NCBI RefSeq assembly: GCF_051014685.1
Contig: NC_135058.1
Span: 15,874,811 to 15,938,810, forward strand
Direction of reading: 5' to 3'
Source of the DNA: Ptiloglossa arizonensis
Lineage: Eukaryota; Arthropoda; Insecta; Hymenoptera; Colletidae
Length of the DNA stretch: 64,000 nucleotides
The notes under the pieces: generated by a model
What the model was told of the DNA's origin: nothing
Database searches by the model: none
What the model saw: the letters and a program-made list of their open reading frames with translations, nothing else
Part shown: positions 35,982-50,298 of the stretch, piece by piece
How the letters are laid out: each line of letters starts with the position of its first letter
Position numbering within the stretch: position 1 is the stretch's first letter
Translations under genes and position numbers: made by a program

Positions 35982-38900
35982 ATAGACGGTAGTTTTGACG
36001 AGCAGTAGCCAACGCGAGACGCGAGGATTAAGTAACGGTTAATCGTTTCAGGCGCGAGTCGGTGCCGGTTAATAGGATGGTGTAACGCGAGGGTTACGTG
36101 ATGGGAAAATGATAGAAGGATTACAGCGTGCTCCGCGCGCGGTGTGTTTAGAATAACCGAGTATACGATAAATAGAATATTTACACACTACCGAGCGAGA
36201 GACCATCGAGCAGAACTTTGGAATTTAGTCCTCGAACGTGCTCTTCCGTGCGAGAAACGCGCTGCTTTCTGTCTTCGTGTACATTTTCCGAACCTAAAGA
36301 ATAATTCCAGATTCTTTGAACTAACGTGGAAGATTCTCTTCTGGTACGATTGGTAAATTAAGTCACGATAATTGTACAGACAAAGGTGTATTTTCTTTGA
36401 TTTTCATTGGAAGTTTTCCATACAGTGCGAAAACATTGATTACCGATACCGCAATACTATTGTACATTTGTTAATTTTTATTACCGATGTTACGCCACTG
36501 TGATTATTGCACAATTGACCAAAGTGAAATTGTATTACAGTGTCGGCGATACATGTTTTTGCACCTTCGTAAATATCGTTTGAAAAATTTCCAATAAAAA
36601 TTAAAGAAATTACTCCTCTATCTTTACGCTTGCCGTATCGATCTTTCACGGACAATATAATCGACACGCAACTATCCTTGCACTAATGGCACCGCTGTTT
36701 ACCGAGCAATAAAATCAAATTGATACTTAATTCGGTCCTCGACAGCTTTGGAATACGTTTCGAACAATTCATCGCGATTGTAAACTCGAATACGAGTATC
36801 GAAAGTTATATGGGTCGTTTATCTCTTATGTAGCGGTAAAGTCAGCAAACCGTTGATTTATGGGACGGATAAAATTTCAGGTAAATCTTAGTAGATGTTG
36901 TTCTCTCGCTCGCACTTGGCGATGTTTAACGTTCGCGTATCGGCTACTGCTACTTAGTCCCGATCTACTTGGAACACTCGACCTGCTACCTGTTTGTCTT
37001 AATCTACTTTCACGATTAATGTTCGTCTCGCTGTAGGGAACCTGCATCGGCGAACCGACGATCGATTTTTATGGACAAATGCACTTATAGCGAGATAGCG
37101 GTTAATAGAAACGCGGAGAAAGCTAGATTAACCGTGAAGGGTGGGGAAGGTTTGGGGTTCGATCGAGCGCGCGGAAAGGTCGAGAAACGCGATGTCCAAT
37201 GATTACGAGCTGCGTGAATACGTTGCGTTTCGATTACGTGGATATTTCGTTACGAAAAGGATAATCGTGGAATAGAGAGTCCTTGAAACACAAATGAAAA
37301 TTTTCGACGATTGCGCTTTGTTTTTTTTTCCGAACAAAAAGAATCCCACGTTTTCGTTACTGCGTTTAATAAAATGTAAATCAATACGTACACGTTTCGT
37401 TAAAATTTTCGTTCGCGGTATAATTTTTCGAGAACTCGATCGATCGACGATATCGGTGATCACTTTGAACGAACAATTCAACGGTAGAGAGAGTTATCGT
37501 TTTACGAAATTGTCATTCGAAAACCGGTTATTCCAGACGCATTAAAGCCGTTCAAACAACCGGCTCGATCATACATTTAGAGAGTGATTCCCGACTCGGA
37601 CTTAATTGCTCTACAAACGAGCCGACCACGCTTCCATTCCCCGCGAAATCGATAATACGTCGGCAAGTGGGTCATCCCTTCGTCTCGATTGGAACGCGAT
37701 ATACAGGCTGGCCGAGCGTGGTACGACCGGTCATAGGGTGATTCGTTGTGAAAAAATATATCGAAAATGTGCGATAAATTTTGTTGCTACGAGCCTCCGT
37801 TTTCGAGAATATCCATTTGAAAAATTTTGGGGCTGGCGATTCACCGCGAATTGAATATCGCGATCGGGCATACACCGTTATTTCCAATTTTATTTCATTT
37901 TTTATTTTTTTACGTTCAACGATTTTCTTCGACACGGCCAAACAAATTACAAGTTCATAAAAATATATCCTATCGTGGAGATAGCAATATCGAAAGACCG
38001 AGGTTCGGTGTATTGTGATATTAGCTCTGCTTCGGTCGATGTTTCTAAGAACAATGGTATTATTCGTTCGGATCGATTTCAATTGGTTAAAAAATACGAA
38101 AATTGTCGCGGACGGACGATACCGCGTCATCATCGATGTTTACAAACACGACCGCAAGTAGAAACAATCGGTAATGGTCGGACATGTTCTTCGAGTCGCG
38201 CTCCATCGCGCGCGTACCCTATAAACTTTCGTACTCGATTTCCTCATCGACGAAACCTCGTACGAAAAAATTCTACTCCACGATTTCGATCCTTTTTTAA
38301 ACGAGGAATCATCGCGAGCCCAATTTTTCCAATTTTACTCGCATACCCTGTATGTGAAAACTTCCCTCTCATCGCGAGAAAAATAGCGAACAAAAGAGCG
38401 GTAAAAATTGTTGTCGTTGATCCTTGAGAAAAACAGGAAGAGAAATAGATTTCCAATAATTCATCATTTTCAATTCTTTTTTACCCAAGAATTCACCCTA
38501 TTCCCAATTTTCCCAATTTCTCTCACTCACTCCATATTTCTCACCGCGAAAAAAAATAACGGTCGATGAAAAATCTCTGTGGTTGATCCACGAGCGAATT
38601 AAGAAGAAAAATAAAGAAATCCTCCCGGTTGGCTTAAACGGTGGGACACGGTGCAACCCTTTCCCCTGCTATAAATGTCGACGAAGCCGGCGGAATCTGT
38701 CACCTTGACAAGCTGCGGTATTCTTTTCCTCGGGTAAAGTGGCAGCAGGGTGCGTCCGCACGGTCACGAGGGGGTGAGATTTAAAACAATTACAAGGAGT
38801 CGGGCCACGGAAGAAGAAGAGGGGAAGCTAATCTTGAGGGCGGTTTAATTAAAAGTGGTGCCAACTGACGGGTGGCCATCGATCAACGCCGCCGCGTCGC

Positions 38901-39289
38901 CTACTGACGTTTACAACGGCATTCCGTATTATTCTATGACAGTCCCGGCGTGGCTTCGCGGAAACGAGCTCCACTTTCGTTCGTAATAACTTCTAGTCAC
39001 GGACCGGCTGCCGCGAATCAAATTTATCGCCCGTGATTCGCGCCACGGCGCTCAAGTAGTCCGTTCTCGAAAACTAAGTGTCGCTTTTCCTTTTTTTTTT
39101 TTCTCTCTCGCGAAAACATTTTCCTACGAACAGCTCTAACGATTGGCCCGACGTTTTTTTTTTCGAATTTAACCCGCGCGTGGAAAGAACAGCTAAATTC
39201 AACCCGAGTACGGTTTTACAAATCTAATAGGATTTAGATAAACGGAAAAGGTATGTTGCGAAAATCCAACAAAATAGAAACTCGTTGTA

Positions 39290-39520
39290 AAATTTTCCAT
39301 GTTTCATATTCGTCATCTATGTAGTTTGGAAAATTTCTCCACTTTACTCGTTCTATGTTTGTCATCGTAGCTCTATAAAATTTGAAAAATTTCTCAGTTT
39401 ACAGGCTCCATGTTCACCATTGTAACTCTACGTAGTTAAGGAAAATTTCTAAATTTTACACGCCCCGTATTTACCATGGTATTCTGTCCAGTTGAGGAAA
39501 ATTTCGAAATTTTACACAGA
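39290..39520. repeat. Degenerate tandem repeat, about 56-bp period, four copies
   Basis: Each copy holds GGAAAATTTCT followed by an ACTTTAC- or ATTTTACAC-like tract and ATGTTCATCAT-like sequence. Landmarks are near 39330, 39385, 39441 and 39497. Confidence 0.65.
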
Positions 39521-42174
39521 GAAAGATGCTCTCGATCGTAAAAATGCTTTCGCGCGGAGGGTTCGAAAGTCGTGGCGCGATCAATCTTGAACGAATCTCG
39601 GTGACGTAGCGGAAGGATGCTCGAAGGACGAAGGAAGCGAGAAGGACGTAACGGCGTCTTGGAATCCTAAATATGTTCGATGAAAGGACTCGGGAGAGAT
39701 TCCGGTTGGTATTTCGGAGTCGATCGGTATGTGTCGAGAATGTCCACCGTGTGACGTCCTAACGCCATGTCGCCCTGTCGACCTTTGCGTGCCGAAGTAT
39801 CCCCCCGGGACATTCCACGGCTGCTCCGGAACGTCCGAACGTCTTGGAACATTAATTGTGGAAAAAGGGCACTCGTTAAGCTTCAATTCGCTGGCTCCGA
39901 GTTGCTGAATGGACGCTGAATTCGCGGGTGGAAACGATGACGTCGAGAGAGCGTTCCGTTAGCGTTTAACGTTACTTTCAGCTAGCTGAAAGAATTCTAC
40001 CACAAACGGCGTGGGAATTCTGCGAATTACGAAAGTTGTGTTTGCACTTTTCTTCCGCCCAGCCCGTTGCCGCTGCACCAAAATTCACACTCCGACACGA
40101 GAAAATAATATTCAGACACTCCGAGTATCTCGAACAAAACTTTGAACGTTATTTATCCAAATTTCATAAATCATGCTACGTGGAATTCATTGGTAAGATT
40201 TCGCGAATAAAATTTTTCCACGGCCTAACGTTTACCTGTGTCTCACTGGTGCAACCCACTTTGAATTTATCGTGAAATAAGTACGATGCAAATAAGAAAC
40301 TGTAAAAAAGTAATTCTCAGCGTTACGTATGTTTCCAAACGTGTATCGAAGCGAAATAGTTTCATTAATCACAAAACTCGTTGCTCCTCCTTATCGTTCT
40401 TAATTTACCGCACTTGTGTAAACAATTGCGGCGGACGATCGTTGTTTGCGTATGGTCGCAAATTTTATATAATTAAAATCCCCGCCAGCGGAGCGATTAC
40501 TTCGCTTCGGTGTACGTTCGACGACCCTCGAACGTTACGAGCTCCGGTCCTCTCCCGTGTGTCCCACCCCGTGACTAAAAATTCCATTCACTTTACCCCC
40601 TCGAAACCGATAACACCCGGTTCGGTCAGTCGCGAGGCCGAGCGAACGCTCGAAGCTGAAATCTCGCTGAAAACAAAGATCAACTTCGGTGTCCGGCAAG
40701 GTGGATAAGAGCATGGTAGCCGGGGGCGGACGGGGCCACGGGGGTTGAAAGAGAGGGTGGAGAAAGATCATGGGACTTTGCGTGCGGGGCAGTCATCCCT
40801 CGTCTTCTTGGAGAATTTATGCTCGTTGTCCCTACGCCCGTCCTAACTAGTCCACTCGCCTACTTGCTCACGGAGCCAAGGAACTCGCGGCGGTCTGTCC
40901 AGGGGGTGGATAGGGCGGACCACCCTTGAAATATCACCACCCTGCCCTTCGTTGGACTTTATCGTGCCCGGACGCCTATCCTTGGCTTCGATGTTTTTTT
41001 TTCCTCCGAACCGGGAGCGCGCAATCTCGTCGGCACGACGAATCTCATCGGGGCCAGAATTTACATAGCGGGCCAACCGGGTTTTATCGTCGACAACCCC
41101 GTCCCTCCGTGTTTCACGGGGGGTTCAGCTACGCGGACTCTTGCCCCGGGATTAGCTTTCGAATTTAGTGGCGGACTTCGATCGGGACCAGTTGCTTTTG
41201 AGGGTCGGTTCGATGTTTTTAACGTGATTGCCTCTTACGGGGGTGGGATGCTCAACCCTTGACTTCGTGACTTTTAAACTCTCTCTTTTATCGGTGATTC
41301 TGAAAGCTTTTTTCCCTCGAGTGGACTGGTCGGGACTCGGGACCGAGTACGGAGATACGAGTATTTGGTTAACTTTGATCGAATTTAGAGAAAAGATCGC
41401 GAAATCCTCGACGGTGGATGGATTTATTTGTTCGAGGTTAATTTCGCACACGAGTCGAGGTTGCGTTCAAAGAGGAACGATATTTGCTTCAATTTTGGTT
41501 AAAAGATTATCGGGATTGTCTATCGGGCGAATTCTTTTGAAGATTACGCGATACGTACAGTAAGTCCGGATTAAGTCTATTTTCGTCCCTTAATTTTACC
41601 GCTGATGTTTGCGGAAAGAACGAACCTTGATACCGACAGAGTTGCCGATAAAGTAACAAAGTTGTTAAACGGGCGAAATAATTTTTATCGTCGAGTGTTC
41701 TCCGCGAATCGGACTTCCTGTAAATTGATCTCGGAACTGTTGGTCTTTCGTTGGTCGAACGAAAAATCGAATTTGAAATTTCTGAATGAAGAGAAGAGAA
41801 AAAGAAGACGAAGATCCGAAGAAACTTTGCGTGGATTTAGTGGGACGGATTTATGGTCATCCCTGTAAAGGAGATGCAAATCGAAAGACTTTCGAAACTC
41901 CATCGCGAGAGTAATAGCTTTTCATTTGACGCAACTTCTCCTCCAACTTTTTATCTAACTTCTTTCTCTTCCTAAATAGTCACGGCGAGTCTACCGTATC
42001 ACTCGTCCGAAAGAAACTTGCAAAATTTATGACAACGAAAGACCCAAAATTTATGCCACTTTTTACGCGATCGTGGATAAAATTATCGAAGGAATAATAA
42101 TTAAAACTCGAAAGAAGTACCAATCGTTTAAAATAGTACCACGGTGGAGCGCGTTCTCTTCGAAACTTCAAGTT

Positions 42175-42515
42175 CGTTCGATGCGTTCCAATGATAAAAA
42201 TGTTTCCACAAAGGATCGTTCGACTCGTTTCAGCATTTCGGATTGTCCCGTTCAAAGTCATCCGATACTTTCCAGCGATACGATTTCCCCGCTGAAAGTC
42301 ATCCGATACGTTCCAGCGATACAATTCTCCCGTCGAAGGTCATTCGATACATTCTAATAACAAAATTTCCCCAATCAAGGTCACCCGATACGTTCCAACG
42401 ACACAATTTTTCCACCAAAGGTCATCCAATACATTCCAATGATAAAATTTCCTCGCTCAAGGTCGTTCGATCCTTTCCAACGACGACAAATTGACTCCCA
42501 GCGAAGGTCGTCGAA
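42175..42515. repeat. 41-bp minisatellite, six to seven copies
   Basis: AAGGTCATCCGATACGTTCC recurs with a 41-bp step at about 42255, 42296, 42336, 42377, 42418 and 42459, then a 45-bp step. A weaker copy lies upstream near 42180. Each unit has a second half like AACGACACAATTTTCCC. Because 41 is not a multiple of three, the repeat is not a protein repeat. Confidence 0.85.
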
Positions 42516-45500
42516 AGGTCGCGTTGTCGTAGATTAGCCACCGTTCCTTCGCTTTCGCATTTCGCGTTTCGCTGGCCAATACTCGGATAACGACAGACTG
42601 CACGATAGCCTCGTGATCAAAGCCATCGAGAACACGCGTACGAGTCGAATTAATCGGAACTTTTATCGCGTCGTTACAATATAACCGGTGTACGGTAAAG
42701 AATATAACAGGACCGTGGAAGGTAACCGAGAGCCCCGGTATCGCCGGTGGGTACTTTAACCGAATAGCTCGTGGAAGCTAGCCCTTGGCGGCCAGTCGTT
42801 ATACGCGCCCCTTTGGTTTAACGAACCGCAAATGCGTTGTTTTAACGACGTCATTAATATTTAACCAAATATCTGGCCGCTACCTTGCGTGACCTAAGAC
42901 CGTACGGCCACGAAAACGTCACGGCCAGCCATTTGCACACGATTTACCTAATTCTTCGAGGGCCACGTCGAAACCGATGCCTCCACTTAACTCGTCGTCT
43001 TATTTACATAAACGAGAGGCCCGTGCAACGCCCGTTGCGATCGATTCGACAAAATACCAACGGGTTTAATAAACGCGCGTTTAGAAGCCACGAGATCGTT
43101 ACTCGGCAGATCGAATTTCTTCCCGCAAAATTTCAATACACGGTACCGTTACCGTTGTTTCGATAACTCGACTTGTCGGGGTCGTGGATATTCACTCGAG
43201 GACGATATTTTCCGAGAGAAAATATTGGACCCGTAATTTGATCTTGCGCAAATATTTCAAACGAAGATTCTATCATCTAATCGTACTTTTCTTAATTTTC
43301 AAAAGCTGCATTAACGGTATATTTTGAGCAACGCGAGAAGATCCAGGCATGGCACGTCGAGAGTTAAATATATATTAACTTTTACAAATAAGCTCGCCCA
43401 CAAATCTATATTTCTCCTCTATGAAAAACACTTCGTATAAACGTAGATAAGGAACAAAGACCAGAACACAGGAGACTAGGACTGGCTCGAATATTTCTTA
43501 GAGACACCAAGTCGTTTCTACTTTTTGCACGATTAATATTCCTTAAATATTATTTTCGCTCACTTACGAGAACTCTTTGGTGACTCGAGAATTATTCTCC
43601 TTGCCGGTAAATACATATATCGTTGTACGTTAACAACAAACGGAATAATGACAGTCCTGAAAATCAATTTATATCGATAAAAGGCTACAAACGTGGCCCA
43701 ATTCGAGTTTCTCGGATTCGTCCCACGGAACAGCTATACCCCCGATATTCGATGCCTCTTCTCGCGTTCCGTGGAAAATGAATTACAAATTCTCGCGAAA
43801 ACGAACTCGCTTTCTCTTCCTTGCCGAGTTTTTGGCAGACGAATGCCGGAGTGTTTAATTAGAAACGCGTAAACGGGGGGTGGGGTGGGGTGGAACGAGC
43901 CTGGGAAAAGTTAAAATGCAGGGACATCCGGGCAAAAGGAATTTACGAGACAGCCGAGCTGCTCGCGCAGTTCTAATAAAATATATCGGCAATTAACTCC
44001 CTAAATATTCTCACAGAGAAACGTCGTGATCTATGGGGGCCCGCGGGCCGGGCTAAATTACTTTGAATCGCCATTTTTCAGAGGTCGGGGCAATTGCCTC
44101 TCTGTGGTTGCCAATTATTGCGCGAACCGACGACTCCGCTCCTTTTTCCCGCGCTCGACTTCCGCGGCCGTCGAACGCTTACGAAGACACGCTTTTTGGA
44201 CTGGAATTCTCGCTGGAATTTCATTACGGCAGTTGGATCGTTCCCGGTTTCTAAGGAACGAAAACACATCGACTTTTTACACCCTACCCGTGGAACGATC
44301 GAACGAAAACTGGAGAAACGATCGCGTACTGTTCGAACCGTGGTTACTCGATTTTATCGTTAGGTGTCCGTCGAATACTTCGTTCGTGACAAAATTCACG
44401 ATTCGGGCCGATATTTTACTTTCGATTCGACATTATGGTAGAAAAAAATGACCAAACGTTCGAAACGAAAGCGAGTTCCAAACGTTCGGGGTACTCTTCG
44501 TCCAAAGACCTTGGAGCGAAGCCGCGGCGCGCGTTAACTTTCGAAATTCGGTAAAACGCGTATCCCTTCTAATGGTCCCTTCCGAGCGTAGGAAACCATC
44601 GGTGGCAACTATCGTCCGCCGAAAACGTCGCGCAGGTGCCATAATCAGTCATTCGCCGGCGGATCCGGGGACTTTCACCGCGCGCGCTGACGTAACCGAG
44701 ACGTTTCGAAATAAAAATCCGTTACGATCGAAATTCCAGCTCGCTTCGCAACTCCTGGCGGCGTCTCTCTGCTCTCTCGTCGGTCGAGGTCCGCTAACTA
44801 GACCGCTTCGAGCGGCGCTAACTCATTTTTCTAATTACGCGGCCACTTCTGTCGCGGCCCGCTCGACCTGCTTCCCGAGGAGGGAACAGAGGGGGATCAA
44901 AAGGAGCGAGAGAGAGGGTCCCTTGATAAACTTAGGCGTCGAACGTGCCAAACGCGTAGCTCGCGAGTCGTTCGCGTTCCATCGAACGAGTGTGTCTGCG
45001 GAAAAGGGCGGTGGGACACGCCGCGGCGCGGTGGGGTCGACGGGGGGAGACGTGGGGGGTGGGGGGTGGTTAGGGACCCTTTGGGTAGATCAAAGCGCCC
45101 CCAAAGATCAATACGCTCCTGAGACACAGGGGCTGGTGGTGTGTGCTCTGGACGGGAGAAGAACAGAGGAAACGCCGCGGCGAGAGAGAGAAGAGGGGCC
45201 GATATAGCGCTTGATTGAGGGCACGGGGCATTAGAGGTCCATCGAGCTGTCCATCTCTCTCTCTTTCTCTCCCTTTGGTACTCTTTCCTCTTTACAAACG
45301 CGTCACGTACTAGTTTTCGGCCGTGGCGGAAGCAAAGGGGCATAAATAGGCGCAATTAAGGGAGTCCCGCGCGAGATCTTGCGGGAAAATATCCCGCGAG
45401 CAGCCGACGGGAAGCAATTTAGCCCGCATCCTTCCTCTTCGAGATCTTCGAGGAGGACCCGCGGGCGATCGAGGAGCGAAGAGTACGCGCGCGAGAGCAC

Positions 45501-47094
45501 ACGCGCGACGGGGAGCGCGCGAGCCGATACGGACAGGTTTGTTTTCGTTCGACGGTGCCAAAATCTGGCGACTGTTGCCCGCCGCCTCTCTACACCCTAT
45601 GGAATCTCTTACTTCCGCCGCGGAGAGTTGGAACGTCGTTTTCGCGCTGCGTTAACGTCACGCCTCGGTAAATACCACGCTGCGACGGGAAACAATGACT
45701 CCAACCGGCCATTTCGAATACCTCCGATACCATCGACGACATCTGCGAACGTTTCCAACCAGGAGGGTTTCGAGGGGGGCATAATTCTTTGCGTATGGTT
45801 CCTTCGTAGGTGAATAACTAGAGGACGTACGAAGGTCGATTTTAATCTTGGAAAAGAGACAGTATATTTTTTATAAAAGACAGTTAGAAATGGTACTCGA
45901 TATCGGTACGGGGAATTTTGATTTCTGGTTCCTTTACCCAGAAAAAAATTCCAAATATGGAGCAAAGCCCATGCTTTGTCCATACAATTTTATATCCATC
46001 ATTGGTTGAATAAAAATTAGAATTTGACGTAGAGAATGAAATATTTCACAATGAACGCGTGAAAATGTCACCTCCCGATCGAACAGACGTCGCGAGTAAA
46101 CGGTACAGCGTCTCGATTCGTCTTTTTAGCGCGAATCTCGTCGACAGAGGCATTTCCACGGACGTGGACGCAGCGTGTAACACTCTCGCGCCCGTAGAAA
46201 AATGCCACGCTATTAATTTCAGGGTCGAAGATTTCACGGGTAAGCGGATACGTCCCTAGAAGACGACAGCTGGAACAGATTCCGTTCCGAGTTCGTGACT
46301 GACATTAGTAACTCTTTTTTCTCTCTCGACTCTGCCCCCGTGGATTCTCCTTTTTCGTTTCTCGAGCTACCCTTGTCGCTGTCGTCCCTACGTTCGATCG
46401 CCACGAGCATCCTTCGGAATTGTTTCCCCGGCCAAGCTCGCGGAAATCTTCCGAAAACCGCGTTTTGTCCGCTGGAGATTTCCTTCGCAATTAGACTCCA
46501 ATTATTTATCACAAAAGAGTCGTTGAAAGAATCGTAAGGTCGATATTCTTGAAATCGTGCACTGGGACTTAACGTGGAACTTATTACTGGGCTAATTATA
46601 TACGAAAAGCTCGATAAAAGTATATAAGTATATAAGTATCGCGTACTTATGTGATAATAAAGACGTATTATTGTTCTCGTAAACTGTCGTTCGAAAAGTC
46701 CACTTATATTAATTACAATCTGTAGAAGATCGTCGTGAACAAACAAGACTCGTTTCTAATCTCTCTGAACTAACCTAAAATACTCGACGACTATTGCACG
46801 CTTCAACCAGGACTACTGTTCTCTAGAGTGAACTAGTCCCAATTACGCGGACTTCTCTATCGCCGAGTACGTCGCGCGAGGTGACTGTGAACCCCCATCT
46901 CTGTCAAAACACGTCTTCCGTACTGTTACAGTCTCGATGTGTTTGTCAATGGAGGCACCAGCCGCAAAGTGAACCAGCTACGAAGAAGACGCTCACCGGT
47001 TGAGCGAGTTGCACACGGGTGATGAAATTAACGGAAAGCTCTCGGGCGTAGGCGTATAGCCGCGATTATTCCACGGTCTCGGGGAATATCGCTC

Positions 47095-47301
47095 ATGGCT
47101 AAGACAGGCGGCAAGGGGAGACACAAGCTTCCGTTGTCAAACGCATTTAGTTACTACAAACGAGAACTTGAGAGGAACCCCTCGGGCTGTGTCGTCGAGA
47201 CGCGAAGGGTAATTAGAGGAACGCGACGACGAGATGCGAGGCCCTCGAATCGAAAACGACGCATCGATTTTTGCGTTTGTCGCGAGATCGACGAGCAGTG
47301 A
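47095..47301 (+). CDS. Possible first coding exon or short ORF
   Basis: A true ATG begins a basic, protein-like stretch (MAKTGGKGRHKLPLSNAF, then SYYKRELERNP). The frame runs 68 codons to a stop, with a possible donor (GAAGG|GTAATT) in phase 0 about 40 codons in. The N-terminal pattern is loosely like the start of an HMG-box-type helix, but I cannot support a family and no downstream exon was found. Confidence 0.15.
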   Translation: MAKTGGKGRHKLPLSNAFSYYKRELERNPSGCVVETRRVIRGTRRRDARPSNRKRRIDFCVCREIDEQ

Positions 47302-48016
47302 TCGTTGCGACGATAACTGAGAAAGAAGAGACGGAAGGTGATCGTCTTAACGTTTCATAAAACGAAGCGTTTCTCTAGATGCACAATGAACTGTGACGAG
47401 TAACTATGATTGTTTTAGGGGATACGGATGAAGATTTGTCGTTGGTACAGTTCTATTCCGAGTTGATCTTTCATCGTGTCCCTTTAACCTGAATCATACC
47501 TCGAGATACCGTTTTCTAAGACACTGTATCTTTGCCAGGTCTACGTCGGCATCTTGCAGATCGGTCATCGAAGCACCGTGTTGGTTCGTACGAGATTTTA
47601 GGTTCCGTGTTATTTCGAGTTACAGTTTATCGCAACGTAAAGCCCACCTTCCTTAAAGCTTTCAGAACGCGTTAACCGGTACGTTAGTTGTTGTGGGATA
47701 CCTATCCATTACAACAAGGTCTGCTAGATATGCCGCCCTGATGAGTACGCCAGCAGACCCGGGACGGAAACGCAATTCCTTATCCTTCCTTGCGCCGTTA
47801 ATTATTAATTGCAGCCTCGCCGCGAAGCTTAATACGAGATCGTGCGACTTTCGAAGATAGCGTACAGACATTACTGCCACCAGATGTCTAGCTCTTGAAA
47901 CGGTCGTGAATTAGATAATAAAATAATAGATCCGCTTCTAAGTCGTTCTTGATCGCGCCCCTCCGTTTCCTCGGCGCGCTTCCTGCGCATAAATATTTTA
48001 CCGTACAAGCGCAACA

Positions 48017-48208
48017 ATGCTTCGCGATGTAAATAGCGTGCAAGTTTTCGTTATTACTCGCGGAGGGAATAAAGATTTATGTAAATTAACGGAAACAGTT
48101 AAGAGTTTAACCTCTTCGGGAATACTGGCACACTGGTGTACGTTTATAAATTGTTTCGAACATCGTAACAGAAAAATAACCGCTACGATTGCGAATAAGT
48201 ATTCGTAA
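48017..48208 (+). CDS. Possible small ORF (63 residues)
   Basis: An ATG in very good insect start context (CAACAATG) opens 63 codons: MLRDVNSVQVFVITRGG, ending IANKYS. There are no splice or promoter signals I can tie to it, and no recognised family. It is a weak candidate for a small peptide. Confidence 0.12.
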   Translation: MLRDVNSVQVFVITRGGNKDLCKLTETVKSLTSSGILAHWCTFINCFEHRNRKITATIANKYS

Positions 48209-48524
48209 TTAAGTTCCACGGTAAGTTCGAATTTTTGTTCCTTCGAGAGTAAATCTTTCGTAACTTAATTGTATTCGTCGCTCGAATGCAAATCGAATAG
48301 CGGACGGAATGTTAAAGACAGGGGACACAATAGGAAGTAAAAATAGATTATCAACGTGGCTACCGATAAGTCTTGTTCTCGTAGAACATCGTCGAATCCG
48401 CTTCGGTGTTTGAATACAGGTGCAGCATAATTCAGAAGTAACTTTTCGTTATATTTCCGGAAGACAGTTGCGTTACACAGATCGTCACCTGTTTCATGTC
48501 ATCATTACAGACTCATTCTCACCG

Positions 48525-48543
48525 TATATATATATATATATAT
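48525..48543. repeat. (TA)n microsatellite
   Basis: About nine TA units in a row. Confidence 0.95.
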
Positions 48544-50290
48544 TCGCAAAGCTGCAATATAAGAACTCGAACTTTCCCGCAACGTGATGTTGACTCGATG
48601 ACGACTCACCAAGGGCGTGCAACTTATTCGTTCCCAGTTGAACACAAACGCAAAAATAATGCCCATTGTCCTACCCTCGAGGCCAAGCGACCGGACAATA
48701 TCGAGATCGATGGAATTACGCGAGTTCTCAGTTAGACGCGCGCGCTAGTCGCAAAGTATACTCACCCTTCCGCGTAAACAATTATCAATCAAAGGGTCGA
48801 TCGTTGACCCGTCGATCGTCGCGCGTTTCGAACCCACGGCGAGCAGCTGACCGTAGCAAGTGTCGCTTCGAAAGGGTTTCCACGCCGGTCGAAATCCTCC
48901 TGGGAAATTCTTGGGAAATAAAGGAAAAGTCGGAGGACGTCCCTGTCCGATCGGGGCCGAGTTTACCCCTAATATTAATTTAATAACGTGGAACGCGGAA
49001 CAATTGACAGGCAATAACAGGCTGGCAATCAGACGACGTCCGCCCCGGTAGTTAAGGGCCCTTCCGACTCTGTCTGTAGCATCTCGAGGAAGAAGATCGA
49101 AAGAACCCGGCTGGAAGACAGACGGCGAGGGGGCGAGGGGGCGAGGAAAGGGGTGAGCAACCCTTTCGCGAAATGTCACTCGAGGCACCGAGTGCCTTTG
49201 CCCGGTCGTACAATGGCGGTTGTTGTTCCTGTTGATTTCATCGCACGTTCGCGACCCTTCGGGAATCGAGAAGGGGTTGAAACGACATAAGGATTTAAGG
49301 GTCGGGAGCCTCGAACGCTCCTATTATTCCTGAGAAGCCCGAACCGATGGAATTTCGCCGTTGGAGGGCGATCTCTCAGCCCCGGGATCACGTAGTCCCG
49401 TTGTAAACAGAAAAACGCGAGCAGCACGTTGATTCGGTTTTCTCTTCATTGAAACCGAAGGATGGGGGAGAGGGTGGTTGACGCCCCGTTGAATTGTTAC
49501 GGGAGATTCGACGACGGGAATTCTTCGCTCCTTCGCGATTAAGATGACCGAGATAACCTTTCTTGCCTTTGTAATAATAATAGTTGCGTACGACGTAAAT
49601 GGAAGTACTCGATCGTGGAAAATGGTACGCGACTTGGTTCGTTTCCGTGTAACGGTGATCGATCGACCTTCTTTAGATTTCAAGTAAAGGTTTGGACCCC
49701 ATGTTTCAACTCTCTTTAACGATACAATTTTAGGGATAATTAATATACACGTGATAGAATATAATTAATATTTCCGACGCGAAAAGAATTATAACAATTA
49801 TAACATCGTAGTAACAATTGCTCCTCTCCTCGTCCAACGCACGTACCTTTACACATTTATCCTTTATCTTTTCTCCGGATCGATGTTCCTTCCCTACTAC
49901 GATATATTTACCGTAAAGGACCCAATCCGTATTAAAACTGCTCCTTGTTCGTAAGTAAATTATTTTTCCCTCGGTGGATCAACGCTGAACAATTCATTCC
50001 CAAATGTTCCAACAATTCTACCACCACCGATCTCGGTCTCATTTTTCGTTGTTGTCGATCGAGCGTTTTTTCTTAAATTTTTCATCGCGCAAGGCCCCCG
50101 TCTCGCGGCCCTCGAACGTCTAATTCGGGCAGCAAGACCGACGAACGCGAGCCGGTTCGATCGGGACTTTGTTAAAGCTGCAGACGGCATAAATCCGTCA
50201 CTGTGGTCGCTCGCGCGCTCGCGCGCGCGAGTCGCGGAAAAAATAGAATCCATCGGCAGAGACGGTGTCGTGAGGTCACCCCGTCGACGG

Positions 50291-50298
50291 TATAAATA
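50291..50298 (+). promoter_or_regulatory. TATA-like box upstream of the five-copy array
   Basis: TATAAATA precedes a GC-rich stretch and a donor-like CCAA|GTAAGC at about 50341. It could start a non-coding transcript crossing the 50.8-51.5 kb array; this is inference only. Confidence 0.2.

Noticed and set aside
42175..42515. CRISPR-like periodic array
   Set aside because: Units are diverged along their whole length, there is no repeat/spacer alternation, and the context is eukaryotic; it is a minisatellite.
44572..45207. 211-codon plus-strand frame
   Set aside because: GC-rich, Arg/Gly-biased, opposite strand also open; runs over purine-rich low complexity.
47998..48219. Minus-strand frame starting with a signal-peptide-like hydrophobic stretch
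   Set aside because: The frame has no ATG at the hydrophobic start (it would need GTG) and no upstream exon is visible.
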